DNA of 39,618 bases from Zygnema cylindricum (taxonomy: Eukaryota; Streptophyta; Zygnematophyceae; Zygnematales; Zygnemataceae). The position numbers and the translations under genes were made by a program. Numbering within the stretch: the stretch's first letter is position 1; each line of letters opens with the position of its first letter. This document shows, piece by piece, positions 13,346 through 24,474 of this stretch. The stretch spans positions 130,880-170,497 of the forward strand of contig JBBHKE010002419.1 of NCBI GenBank assembly GCA_037447655.1. The letters are read 5' to 3'. The notes beneath the pieces are model-generated. The model was not told the DNA's origin, searched no databases, and saw nothing but the letters and a program-made list of their open reading frames with translations.

Positions 13346-13540
13346 TTATTTTAATCCATATTTTTCCCTACAATATTTTAACTTTGGAGAGGGCACAGGT
13401 TTGGTCATCATGTCAGCCACCGTTTCCTCATCATGAATGGTGGGTGAAAGGCGATTGGCAATAATTATTTTTCCAAATGGATAGTATCATCTATTGTACA
13501 TCTGTCGATTGAGGCTTTTGTTCGCATATTTTTGTTTTAG
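13346..13540 (-). pseudogene. copia RNase H C-terminus (fragment)
   Basis: The minus frame reads HDEETVADMMTKPVPSPKLK and ends YGLK-stop at 13346-13348. It matches the end of the plus-strand copia polyprotein (VADMMTKPVPSPKL) at 23311-23350. Upstream similarity fades by about 13540 with shifts, just before the LINE. It is what remains of pol in this LTR element. Confidence 0.75.
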
Positions 13541-13599
13541 CATTGCTGTCAGTTGATTCACTTGTATGATTCACTTCTATCATACAGGGCTAAAACAAA

Positions 13600-16460
13600 A
13601 CTCTGCAAACAAAACATCAAAGGAAAAAACTAACACGTATCAAAAAAAAAACCCCCAACATAACTAAAATACCACGGAAAGCAACCACATAAGTCCCCGA
13701 ATCCCGGAGGAGCACGAGGAGGAAGTTACGGAACACACTGTCGATCCATAACAGCAATAGACGATCGAAGTAACATAGAAAGCAACACCCGTTGTAGAGC
13801 CGCGGAAAAACGTTGACGAAAAAGAGAAGTAAGGAAGGGCTCCCAGGTCCGCGCCTCTCGAACGAGCGCCAACCACAAGTACGGAAAAACTCGTCCAAAG
13901 CCACACCCACAAAACCAAATATCTCGACCGCCATCGGAATGAAGCCATCCATAGCGTCGCGATAGGCATAATCACGCTCCTTCCTTTTAGCCGCGTCACG
14001 GGCGTCCACTCCCACATGCCAAGCCGCTTGGTTGACGACTGTAGTTGAGGTAGGGTTCGCCAAAACAATGTCACCAAATGTACGACGCGCACCATCAAGT
14101 AAAACAAAGTCAATCCGACGCGAAGGAATAATGTGAGAGACCTTCCGACGAACAGAAAATCCCCCCTCAGAAGCAAGGTAGCAATTGTGTCTCGAATCGT
14201 GTCGTGCGCCCGAATCAACTCGCCCAGTGGGAGCAACGAAGGAAATGGACCTCGTCAGGCTCGAGAACATGGCCACAAAAGCAAACAAGTGAGCCACGCA
14301 AAGGTGGGCGAGGGAGGCCAGGCCGGAACCTAAGGGTTGTCGTGAACCGAGCCGAGGTGACACGAATAGCAAATAACATAGGAACAACCAATAGCTAAGC
14401 TCCAGAGCCAAGTCCACCACAAGACAGGAAGCGTGCACGCGAAGAATCGGAAGGAAGCGCATCAAGAAGCTCGGATTTAATAGCAGCGACAACCCGATCA
14501 GAAATGGATTCTTGAACACGCACAACTGATGTTGTAACAAGAGTGGAAAAAATCGGCATGTCCTCGATAGCAGCCGGATCAAGAGAACGTGATGCATCCA
14601 AAAGGGACCGTTGGAAGGCGAGCTCACCATCTCAAACACGAGGAACCAGGACCGCGAGAATAACAGTGTCCCCCAGCTAGAAAAACAGGAGACAATAGTG
14701 GAAGCACCAAGGCACCAACTTCCCAAATAGGCGGTTGGAGCAACACGCGCCATCAAGAGTAAACCCAAACCGCCAACCAAGACAGGAAGAGAGGCTTGGA
14801 TGTGTGTCGCATGCCCAGACTCTCAATCAAAAGCTCCACGGCCCAACAAACTATGGAGAACATCCATAAGACGATCGTCAAAAACAGAAAGTGAGGACAC
14901 AAAGGATGGGGTGGGAGGGGAAGTGCGAGTAAGGTGAGGGGCCGGTGGGGGATACATCGTGTCAGAAGAGCAAAGGCCACCTGGGGATCATAAAGGTGAG
15001 GAAGGTCGTCCATGTGGGACAAATCTGTCCGAAGAGCGGAATCGAGGAATTTTGTGACGTATGGATCAAAACCGAGCGGGCAACCTAACACACAAATGCC
15101 TTAGGAACGAAGAGGAGTCTAAAAACTAGGAGGGGGAGTGAAAAGAGGAGGAATAGGACGTGGGGACCAAACAACACATTTAGAGGGTTGGACCGAAAAA
15201 TTGAGATCGGCCAACTGAGCCTTGAAAAAGTTATAGGTCGGTATAACTTGGTTCTGGAGGACCAATAATATGTGTGTCTTCCACAATTGACAGGAAGAGG
15301 CAACAAGGGTAAGCTGCCGCTGAAGCTCAGAGAGCACGGTAATGGGCTAGGGCAAACAAAGGCCCCCCAAGAGGATCGCCCTGACAAGTGCTAGTCGTGA
15401 AGGAAAGTGGGACCAAATCATCATCAGTGGAGAAAGAGAGGCTACTGCTCGGAGAATAAAAGGCTCTCATAAAAGGAAATATCTAGAGAATCGGGGAAGG
15501 TGCAGCCATAAGCTGCGAAAAAGATGGCATTCCGATCCACTATATTATAAGCATTAAAAACATCCACCCGGAGGACTAACCAATCCGGATGGGCATCTAA
15601 AAAAGCCCGGATCCCGTGGACCACGGCCACACAACCCCCCCGGTTGCCACTCCGAACTGATGAGGAGATAAATAATCATGGAAAGCGGACTGGAGCTGGA
15701 TGCAGATCGCACGGGCCACCAATCTGCATAACACCTCGCCCACTACAATAGGATGACTTCCCCTATTGGGTTTGGTGACAGCTACGAGGCAAGAGGCTCT
15801 GAGAAGATTGCAAATACAAGAAGGGACACTGCCAGCCGCAATAAGGGAACATACTCGAAAAAACATATCAAAGCCCCGAGCAACAAATTACGCAGGCAAA
15901 ACGTCGCGAAAATACTCATAAACAATGTTTGAAGGACCCCTATCTGAAACATGTGGAGAAGTTGTAAGGGATTTAATTAAACAGTCTCGATCCAAGAGAA
16001 AACAGTTTGCCGGCTCGAAGGTGTAAATAGAGGGGGGCTGAGGGATAAGAGCTAGCGGATGAAGAGCCCGAAGAATCTCAACAGTCGCAGCGGACCGAGG
16101 AGCAGGATTAAATTGCTGGAGGGCTCGAACCGCTCGAGCTCACCAACTCGGCCCAAATGTACCACACGACGATAAGGGGATGGCACATCTAAAGTCCGAG
16201 ATGTACGACGTGGTGTGAAAAAAGCACTCGCAACTCGATCCTCGTGCTCGGCATGATGGGCTCGCCAATTGCCTCGAAGGAATCGTCGACATCGAGCAAT
16301 AGTTTCTCGGGGCCCGCTACCACCGCCACGGCCAGATAGACTAGAACCTCAAGTGGGAACATGAAAAAGAGGTGCCAAGGTCCAACATCCGCGGGATCCG
16401 AATAAATACGGGACAAAGAAAGGTGGAGGGTGTCTTGTACAATAATCCGCACAGCCATCG
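13600..16460 (-). pseudogene. Non-LTR retrotransposon reverse transcriptase, decayed and 5'-truncated
   Basis: The protein would copy its own RNA into DNA at a nicked target. Pieces in order on the minus strand: an N-terminal region with DPADVGPWHLFFMFP (near 16390); LVAVTKPNRGSHPIVVGEVL and LSPHQFGVATGG (15650-15790), typical of the early RT motifs; VLRVDVFNAYNIVDRNAIF (about 15570, first catalytic Asp); EDTHI where ADD is expected (about 15275, one catalytic Asp lost); SVQPSKCVVWSP (about 15180); VAFALLTRC (about 14970); GGLGLLLMARVAPTAYLGSW (about 14730); and a C-terminal region open for 387 codons (13617-14780). Many shifts break the frame. No apurinic endonuclease or RNase H domain is visible. 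It lies inside the LTR element in the same orientation. Confidence 0.8.
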
Positions 16461-18184
16461 GAATCGTGTATAATGGCTTATGAAGCTATAGATATCTTTC
16501 AATATTGCGGACCAGATGAGTACCGCTGGCACCTAGGCCCTAAAATTTTCATTATCATCCCTTCAATCTTACCTAGCTCCCACTCACTGTTGATCCCCAA
16601 TTATTTCTCGCCAAATTATCACTCTTGTTCAATCCACTTACCTCAATCTTAAGAAGTCATGTGAAATTAATTGACAAAGTTGACATCCTCTCTCTGCACG
16701 ACAGCATCAACTGATATGAAATGCCCACAAGATCCTTGCAAGTACCTCAACATCTTGAACCTGTTAAATACCCTCCAAACATCTCATGGAAACTCAATAC
16801 CAATTTCGTTTTTATAAAACAATTGCACTAGTATCGTCATATCTTCAAACTTCGGAAAATAAGATTGAAGTTTGAATTATGATTTCTAATATCAACCTAA
16901 GTCCTAGTGACTGGTGACCTCAACTTAACTCGTGAACCATGGTTTAGAAAAAAATGTTTCTACAATAAAAGTGATCGACCTCTGACCCAAAATTTGGCCT
17001 CTTAAGCCGCCAATTATGATGTCAGTTCAAGGCATGTATCTATTATACAGCAACACACACCTTGTCCAGGGCATAAATTTAATAAAATATAGTGCATGAT
17101 GAATGACCAAAAACTACAATCAACATAAAGGCTTTTGTTCTTTACCAGCAAGTACACCTCTGAAGTTTCATGAAAAAAAAATGGCATGATGTTAAGTTTT
17201 CAATTTTCCAGCAAAAGAAAATTTAGAATTGAAAGGTTGAATTTGATTAGTGCACTTCATAAGCATCAGGTCCTACAAGAAACAAGTTGTTCAAGACGAG
17301 ACAAAATCAAAAAGGTGAAAATGAGACTAATCAGTACCTCCCACTTTACAAAAAATGACTTACGAGGAAACTCCAGACGTCTACTTTTGGAACTTATACG
17401 TAGTGTGACTGCCGGAGTATTTTGCAATACGGTAGACACTGTACATCTTTAATCCTATTTTGATGCTTAGTTTTGAAGGATGAATGCAATAAGCATCTCG
17501 AAATTCGCTCAATTCCTCCCACTAAACATTCAACAATTTTGTTCAAATTTTCCTTCAAGTCTTAATTCCCTCCATAAAAGCATGTCTTACGCCCACTTCT
17601 CTCTTCTTGAGATTATTTATTCTGAGACCTTCTTCTCTACTTTCTGAACGAGGAGGACCTCCCTTATTCAAGACTTCACGTTGATGAGGTCTGGACAATG
17701 GTTGCTCTAACCTCCTCAACAAATGATCTAGATTCCTCAAACCCATCATCCGTCCACAAACCACAACTAACTTCAACAAGTCTTGTGCTAGTGGTTATGA
17801 TGAGGATGACATCACAAGTAGTGCGCTTGCAACCTTGCTAACCTCACTCGGTGACACTTGTCGAGCGTGCCTGGTGCATTATATTGAATGAAGCTGGTAG
17901 CTTAAATGGTCGGCATTGGAGTCCTGCCAATAACCCCAAAATGCGGGTGCTTCCGATAACAATGATAAAGCCCATTTTTGCCCTCCTATACCTCCCGGAG
18001 ACATGCATGCAAGACATTGTAGAGAATGGGGCAAGCTGAGAAATGCAAGGTTGGGAAGAAGAAAAAATACCCCACCTCCCCTCCCTTTTCCCATATGAAC
18101 GGAAAAAAGGTGGTCGTGGAGGTAATCAGGTGGATAAAGCCCAATTTTCCTCGGCCTATCCTTTGTGTGGAGATTCAAACATGG
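16461..18184. other. Unidentified internal DNA of the minus-strand LTR element
   Basis: This should hold the 5' leader and gag if the element were complete, but no gag, protease or integrase motif is visible on either strand. A minus frame at 17555-17779 is Arg/Glu-rich (RRLEQPLSRPHQREVL) and could be a gag remnant or captured host DNA. No primer-binding site for a tRNA was recognised beside the LTR. Confidence 0.45.
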
Positions 18185-19228
18185 TGAAACTCTGTGTCCT
18201 CCATTGGACTAAAGAGTACAAGAAGCCTCTAGATAGTTATTAACTAACCTAATTTCATTGGCAACCACTGCTACCCAAGCAGACAAGCAAACAATCTGAC
18301 TGCAACCTTATGCAGCCTGGACTCCCCTGAGTCCGTAGGAAAAAGAATCTCTGAAAACGCCCAACCAGGCGATAAGTTATAAGCCGGCAAAAATGCCAAT
18401 TTTATACAAACTCTCAAAGAAAGAGGTGACTACCTAATTTTTCCTTAAACCTAGTTTTACCTAGTTCTCTCTCACAACCCCTATCTACTGCCTGTACGAA
18501 CCAATCACAACACTGTGTAGTACCAAAAAGTACTATTGCCAATGTACTTTCTGTACGGCCTCTGTAGGACAAGGCCATTAGGTGGACGCGTGTCTATTTT
18601 CCACTCGTCCGTACGTTCCTCGGAATTCCCGCGACCAAATGTCATCTCTCCACGTGGCGCCAGGTCATGCCACGTCACTAAATGCCAAAGTGACCATTTC
18701 GGGTTTTCGGCGATGATATGCGCCGTTAGATTTGAGGCGAAATGAAATCTGAGCCGTAATAAATACTTGCGGAATATTTATTTCGCTGTCGAAACAAAAT
18801 GCACAATATCCGTTTCAATTGAGTACAGTACTTCGCATTTCGTAAAACTGTATCTATGCGTGTCCTAAAGAGTTTCAGTTAAATGATTTATGCATTATAC
18901 AATAGTTTAAATATTAATGAAACCCTATATCTCCTAACGGACTTCTACGACAGACTGGTTAGAGCTAACGGCTACGCCGCGCTCTGCCGGTCGGGGGTTC
19001 GAGTCCTGCCGGACTCAACCTTTTGTTGAGAGTGACTTAAAGTCACTCTTTAGTCCTTCCTATGGAGCTGAGGCAGCCATGGCTCCATCGCTCTCTCTCT
19101 CCTTCAGTGACTACAACAAGTATGGGGGTAAGAGAGAAGAGATGGAGGCAGGCCGCCTACATTTTCTTTATATATTTTTTCACTAATTAATTTAGACCTA
19201 GAAAATACAAAAACTACTTATTTCAACA
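18185..19228 (-). repeat. 5' LTR of the minus-strand element
   Basis: On the minus strand it runs TGTTGAAATAAG ... GAGTTTCA, with proper TG..CA ends, 1044 bp. It is highly similar to 12259-13314 across the length, with scattered substitutions and small indels. The terminal GAGTTTCA is shared with the LTRs at 23415 and 27417, marking related subfamilies. Confidence 0.88.
18948..19025 (+). other. tRNA-like module inside the 5' LTR (antisense)
   Basis: Same module as at 13028: CTGGTTAGAGC at 18955-18965, GGTTCGAGTCC at 18996-19006, TTTT at 19021. The single box B difference (A to G) still fits the GGTTCRANTCC consensus. Confidence 0.6.
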
Positions 19229-19383
19229 TAAATTGCTTTATGTGGGCAAAGGTTGAGGCTCAGTGCTCAAGCAAGATAAACAACCATGTTGGATGTGCGG
19301 TGACATCAGGGGGGGGGGTGTCGAGAATTTGCGGAAAACGATTTGTAAAAATTTATGGTTCTTTTTTAAGTACTTGGGACTTC

Positions 19384-22300
19384 AACAATATGGCGGCAAA
19401 ACACTTCATCCTACGCCAACTTACTCAAGGACTTGCATGTCCTCATTTGCAGGTAGAAAGGGCATCCGATTTGTGGATGGCTCTCATAGAGATGTTCCGA
19501 AGTGGTACGATTCAGCAACATTAGTTGGCTGATCAGAAAGTTAACGAATATATATACAAAGAGGGGAAGATGTTGGATTTTTGCAATGAGCTTGCTACAC
19601 TCTTCATGGAGCTTGAGAGTGCGGGAAAAGATTTTAGTGAAAAAGAAAAGGTTAACAGTTTACTGATGAAGTTACCCGATTAGTTCGAGAACATAGTCAA
19701 CCGTGTGCAGGACTTGCCGAACTCAAGGTGGATATGGAACTCAATGGTAGGGATGATTCTCGTTCGGGAGAATACGATTGAGATCCAAAAGGGAGGAAAG
19801 AGTGGGCAAGCCTTGGCAACTGCGACCGATTAGAGGAACAAGGATTTTCGAAGAATGGTCGGAAACTATGGGGTGAGGGAGCAAAAAAATCAGACCGACG
19901 AGTTCGGACCAAGGGCTCCCAAAGGTTTATTTTATTTTTGTAAGAAACCGGGGCACTATATGGCAGAGTGCACTAAGCTAACCGAGCTTCGGTTAAAGGA
20001 GGGGCAGGCCGGTGGAACCCCGAGAGGAAAGAAAAAGGCCCTTGTGACACAGGTGCATGAGGCAGAATCCGAGGACGAGGACGATCAACTCCTATTGGAT
20101 GAGGAGTTGGAGGCAAAAAACGAGGTCGAAATTCCACGAAGGCAGAAATGTGCTTACGGTGGATTGAAAGGTGAAGCAAGTTGGATTATAGATTCAGGTG
20201 CCTCCATGCACATGTGTAAGGATAAGCACCTGTTCACTAAGATAAGAAAGATTCCCACTGTAGGGATAGAGTACATGGATGGGAGGATAGTCACTACTAC
20301 TCTTGTAGGATCGATAGATTTCAAAGTGTTAGTAAAAGGAAAGACATCTATAGTAACATTCTCTGATGTATTGTTTATTCTGGAGCTGAACAAAAACCTC
20401 ATCTCTACATCTGTATTAGATTATAAGGGTTTTTTTACTAGCACTAGGGAAGGAGTCTTTACTACTAGTTTTGAGGAGGATGTCTATTTCATTGCTGAGA
20501 AAGGTAGCCATGGGATGTTTAGGTTGATCTTAAGTAATGAAACGAAGAAACTTTATTATGCTGGTGTTCATGATATTATGATGTGGCATAAGAGGCTTGG
20601 GCATGTGAATCTAGATAAGTTAAGAGAGATGAAAAAGATAGAAGTGGTGGGAGGGATTCAGTTCAGTGAGAGTGATAATATAAATGATTGTAGTGGATGT
20701 GCTCAAGGTAAAGCACACAGATTACCCTTTCCCAAAACAACCACTTATAAGGGAGAAAAAATTCTAGATTTAGTACACACAGATATTTGGGGACCGGCTA
20801 AAGTGCCCTCACCGGGGGGGAAGAGATTTATGATGACTATCACTGATGATTCGTCTCGGTATTCCCGAGTGTATTTTTTGAAAAACAAGTCAAAGGCTCA
20901 GGATTGTTTTAAACAATAGAAAGCATGGAGGGAAAAACTCCATGAAACTCCTATCAAGAGAGTAAGGAGTGACAATGGTGGAGAGTATACTTCTAACCAG
21001 TTTGAGGATTTTCTGAGGGAAGATGGAGTCCAACACCAAAAGACAGTTCCAAAAAACACGGAACAGAATGGGGTAGTTGAAAGATTAAATAGGACACTAA
21101 GTGATAGTGCTAGAAGTATGTTGTCGGACAAGAAGATAGGAAAAAGGTTTTGGGCCGAAGCAATGACCTGTGCTAATTACATCAAAAATAGAGTTCTTAC
21201 TTCAGATATAAAAGATCAAACACCTCATGAGAGATGGACAGGTCGGAAACCAGACATATCTCACTTAAAGGTTTTCGGCAGTCAAGTATTCAGTCTAAAT
21301 ACAGATCGGTCTAATTGGAAGCTAGATCCTAGAGGAAAACCAGAAACATATTAGGATATGATGAGGATGTGAAAGAATATAGAGTGTATGATCTAAAAAG
21401 GGAAGATATAATCTTAGTAAAGCATCTAGTAGTTATGGATGAAGGAAAGTCCATGGATCCCTTCAAGTATACAAAGTCAGTAAAAAACAGATTTGAGTCA
21501 GAAAATTCCGATGACTTTGAACTTCCTAACTATCCAGGTTTTAGAGAAGATGACATTCTTGCAGGTACAAATCAGACCGAAAAGAACTCGACTGTGGAAA
21601 CTCCAGTGACAATTCTACCCGAAGCGGAAGACGTGGTGGAAACTGATTCGGAATCAAGGGACGGGGGAGAAGCCGATATTGTTCGAAAGAACCCACGAGA
21701 ACCATCTATTCCGGCCACAGATTTTGAGGGGGGAAGGAGAAGTAGTAAAAGATTGCAAGAAAAAACAGGTTAATAACAAGGTAACAAAAATATCTCATTA
21801 AGATGAACCTCAAACTTATGGAGAGGCGATGACTTGCCCAAAAAGAAATTGGTGGAAGACAACCATAAATGAGGAGATGGCCTCAATTATGGCAGCCGAT
21901 ACTTGGGAGCTGGTGGATTGTCCACCTAACCGAAAAGCAATCGGTTCTAACTGGGTTTTCAAATTAAAAATGAACCTGGATAACACCATTAGGCATTACA
22001 AAGCACATTACCGATTAGTGGCAAAAGGATTTACATAGAAAGAAGGAATCGACTACGAGGAAACCTTTGCCACGGTGGTCAGATTTCCCTCCGTCCGCAT
22101 ACTTCTTAGTCTACCAGCAACGGAAGACATGGAGGTGAACCAGATGGACATCAAAAGAGCCTTTTTGCATGGAAAATTGGAAGAGGAGATCTTCATGCGA
22201 CAACCCGAAGGATTTGTGGAGGAAGGAGAGGAGAGTAAGGTATGCCGACTGACTAAATCCCTTTACGGTTTGAAACAGGCGCCTCGACAGTGGAATAAGA

Positions 22301-23372
22301 AACTTGATGAGTTTCTTACCGGTCTGGGATATATTCGGATCAGCTCAGATCACTCAATCTATGTTTTTCAAGATGAGGAAGGTATTATATTTATTGCAAT
22401 TTATGTTGATGATTTGCTTGTTTTAAGTAAATCAATGAAAAAAATAATAAACTGAAAACCGATCTTAAGGGGAGATTTGAAATGAAGGATATGGGGGAAG
22501 CAAAGTATATTTTGGGAATTCAAATAGAAAGAGCCCGAAAAACAAAGATTGTAAGATAGACTCAAAAGGAAGCAATAGGGAACATGCGTGAAAAATTTCA
22601 GATGGATAAAGCTAATAGTTGTACAACTCCAGTGGAATTGAAGAAGGGAAGTGAGGGGAGTGAGGAAAAAGGAGTCATGGTCTTAGACGAGGAATTATCT
22701 CCTGAAGAACAAAAGTAGTTTATGCAAACTATTCGTTACAGGCAAGTAGTGGGAAGTCTAATCTATTTTATGAATTGTACTCGGCCAGATTTAGCTGCAG
22801 CTGTAAGAGTGATGAGTAGAAGTCTAAATGCTCCCACTAAGAGGGATTGGGAGGCAGCTAAGAGAGTCCTTAGATATTTGATAAGAACTAGGGATATATG
22901 GTTGCATTTGGGTGGGGAGAATACTGACATCGCTACTTGGAGTGATGCCAGTTATGGTGATGCTCCGATGAGGAGATGCACTTTTGGATATGTATTTTAT
23001 GTGGGTGATGGGGCTTGTTGTTGGAGTAGAAAACAGCAAAAGGTTATTGCTCAGTCCACCATGGAGGCTGAGTATATGGCATCTTGCTCTACTGTAAAAG
23101 AATTGATCTGGGTCAAGTCTTTGCTTGGTGAGCTCGGTCACCTTAAGAGTGGTGTGCAGAAAATATTTTGTGATAATCAGGCAGCAATCGCAATTTCTGC
23201 CAATCCTAAACATCATTTTAAAGCCAAACACATGGACATTAGACTCAGCTTTGTTAGAGAGAAAGTAGAAAACAAAACAATCAGTTTAGAGTACCGACCT
23301 GATAGCGAGATGGTAGCAGATATGATGACCAAACCTGTGCCTTCCCCTAAGCTAATTTTCTGCAAAGAGTAG
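19384..23372 (+). pseudogene. copia gag-pol polyprotein, decayed
   Basis: gag (19384-20000) has MELESAGKDFSEKEKV and a zinc knuckle whose first Cys is lost (FYFCKKPGHYMAEC). Protease has IIDSGASMHM with the catalytic DSG at 20191-20199. Then come the pre-integrase motif MWHKRLGHVN (about 20583), integrase LVHTDIWGP, RSDNGGEY and the EQNGVVER region with its catalytic Glu (20770-21085), RT with QMDIKRAFLHGKLEEE and YVDD at 22402-22413, and RNase H with TWSDASYGD, STMEAEYMA, CDNQAAIAI and VADMMTKPVPSP, ending at 23372. Breaks include stops at about 19681, 19831, 20917, 21352, 22036, 22556 and 22716, plus frame changes near 21360, 21780 and 22450. The polyprotein would have supplied particle, processing, integration and reverse transcription functions. 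It is inactive. Confidence 0.92.
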
Positions 23373-23401
23373 TGTGGTCTAAAATTAAAAAATATGACTA
23401 G

Positions 23402-23414
23402 AAAATAAGGGGAG
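23402..23414 (+). other. Polypurine tract of the plus-strand copia element
   Basis: AAAATAAGGGGAG lies between the pol stop and the LTR start TGTAGAAA. It primes plus-strand DNA synthesis in LTR elements. Confidence 0.85.
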
Positions 23415-24474
23415 TGTAGAAATTAATTGTTCCTTTTTAAGTATTTTCTAGGTCTAAATTAAAATACAGAAAGAAGCCGAGGCAGTCTATCTCTAACTTC
23501 TCTCTCCAACTCCCACACTTGTCGCAGTCACTGGGAAGTTGGAGTGGAAGCTAGAGCCATGGCTGCCTAGGCTATCAAGAGATTTACGGGAAATAGATTA
23601 GTTTATTTATCGGTTTATTTACTAAAAGGATTGGCGTCAGAACCAGGATTTGATCCTGGTACCTACGAAATGATACATAGCCGGTTGCCGGTAGTCCTAA
23701 CCGTTAAGTCTAAATCCAACGATACATAGTACAGGGTTTGATAATTATTTATATACAATTACGTTGGATAAAACATTTAATTACAACTGCGTACGGGAAC
23801 ATAGATCCAGTTATGTAAAAGTACGGATTAAAGGTACGGACAAGGAAAAAGTACCGCGCATTTGTTTCGATAGCGAAACGAATACCGCGCAGGTATTTAT
23901 TACGTCTACGATTAAATATGTATTTAATCTGACGGCCGAAATGCATGCCGAGATCGCGGAAGAGGATTTCGGCGGTTTGTGGTCATCGCCACATCGGATG
24001 ACACCTGGCAGAAAGACATTAGATCGCGGCATCTCCGGGGATTAAGGGAGCGAATCCAGATATACCACGTGTCGACATTTCGGACATGTCGTACAGTATT
24101 TGTACAAAAAGTATACAGGCAGTTGTACTTTTGTGTACGGAGGAGTAATATGATTGGTCCGTACATCAGTAGATAGAGTTTGTGAGAGAGATAGGACTTA
24201 GGAAAAATTGGTAGATAGGACCCTCTCTCTTAGAGAGCTTCTGTACAAAAGGTCAAATTTTACCCTCCATAACTTAGTGCTCAGGGGAGCAAATTCACAT
24301 ATTGTTTTTGCTATCAACTCAGGGGAGTCTTGCCTTCACAGGGGTGAAGGTGGTCAGAGTTTTTGTTTGCCAGGGTGGCAGTAATTCTTGCTGAAACACA
24401 AAGGGGTCAGGGTTATTCTAGAGGCTTCTTGGAAGGTGTCCACTCTGAGGACTTATGGAGGTCTCAGAGTTTCA
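23415..24474 (+). repeat. 3' LTR of the plus-strand copia element
   Basis: The 1060-bp LTR has ends TGTAGAAA ... GAGTTTCA. It is clearly homologous, in inverted orientation, to the solo LTR at 27417-28464. Open frames within it (23764-24176) are accidental, since they are not conserved with that copy. The flank after it is TGATT; the matching left flank is lost with the 5' LTR. Confidence 0.9.
23625..23722 (-). other. tRNA-like module inside the copia LTR, diverged
   Basis: On the minus strand this reads TTAACGGTTAGGACTACCGG ... GGTACCAGGATCAAATCCTGG. The position in the LTR and the order of parts match the better module of the TGTTGAAA LTRs. Box B is weaker (GGATCAAATCC). Confidence 0.4.

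Larger units (their letters stand above)
12259..19228 (-). mobile_element. Minus-strand copia-type LTR element with an internal LINE insertion
   Basis: Two direct ~1.05-kb repeats (12259-13314 and 18185-19228) bracket 4.9 kb. Read on the minus strand, both begin TGTTGAAATAAG. The left one is preceded on that strand by the purine tract AAAATAAAGGGAG, so it is the 3' LTR. Flanking pentamers CAAAT (12254-12258) and TAAAT (19229-19233) differ by one base and are the likely target duplication. Of the pol gene only the RNase H tail (13346-13540) is recognised; a non-LTR retroelement fills 13600-16460, and 16461-18184 matches nothing I recognise. No primer-binding site was found beside the 5' LTR. 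The element is a dead, nested composite. Confidence 0.75.
19229..24474 (+). mobile_element. Ty1/copia retrotransposon lacking its 5' end
   Basis: Order of domains gag, protease, integrase, reverse transcriptase, RNase H is diagnostic of Ty1/copia. The 3' end is complete, with a purine tract and a full LTR at 23415-24474. The 5' LTR and leader are missing: the sequence starts abruptly in gag at the edge of the minus-strand LTR element, whose insertion or a linked deletion removed them. No transcript start would remain on this side. Confidence 0.85.

Noticed and set aside
23764-24176. Overlapping open frames inside the copia LTR
   Set aside because: They are not preserved in the homologous solo LTR and lie wholly in LTR sequence.
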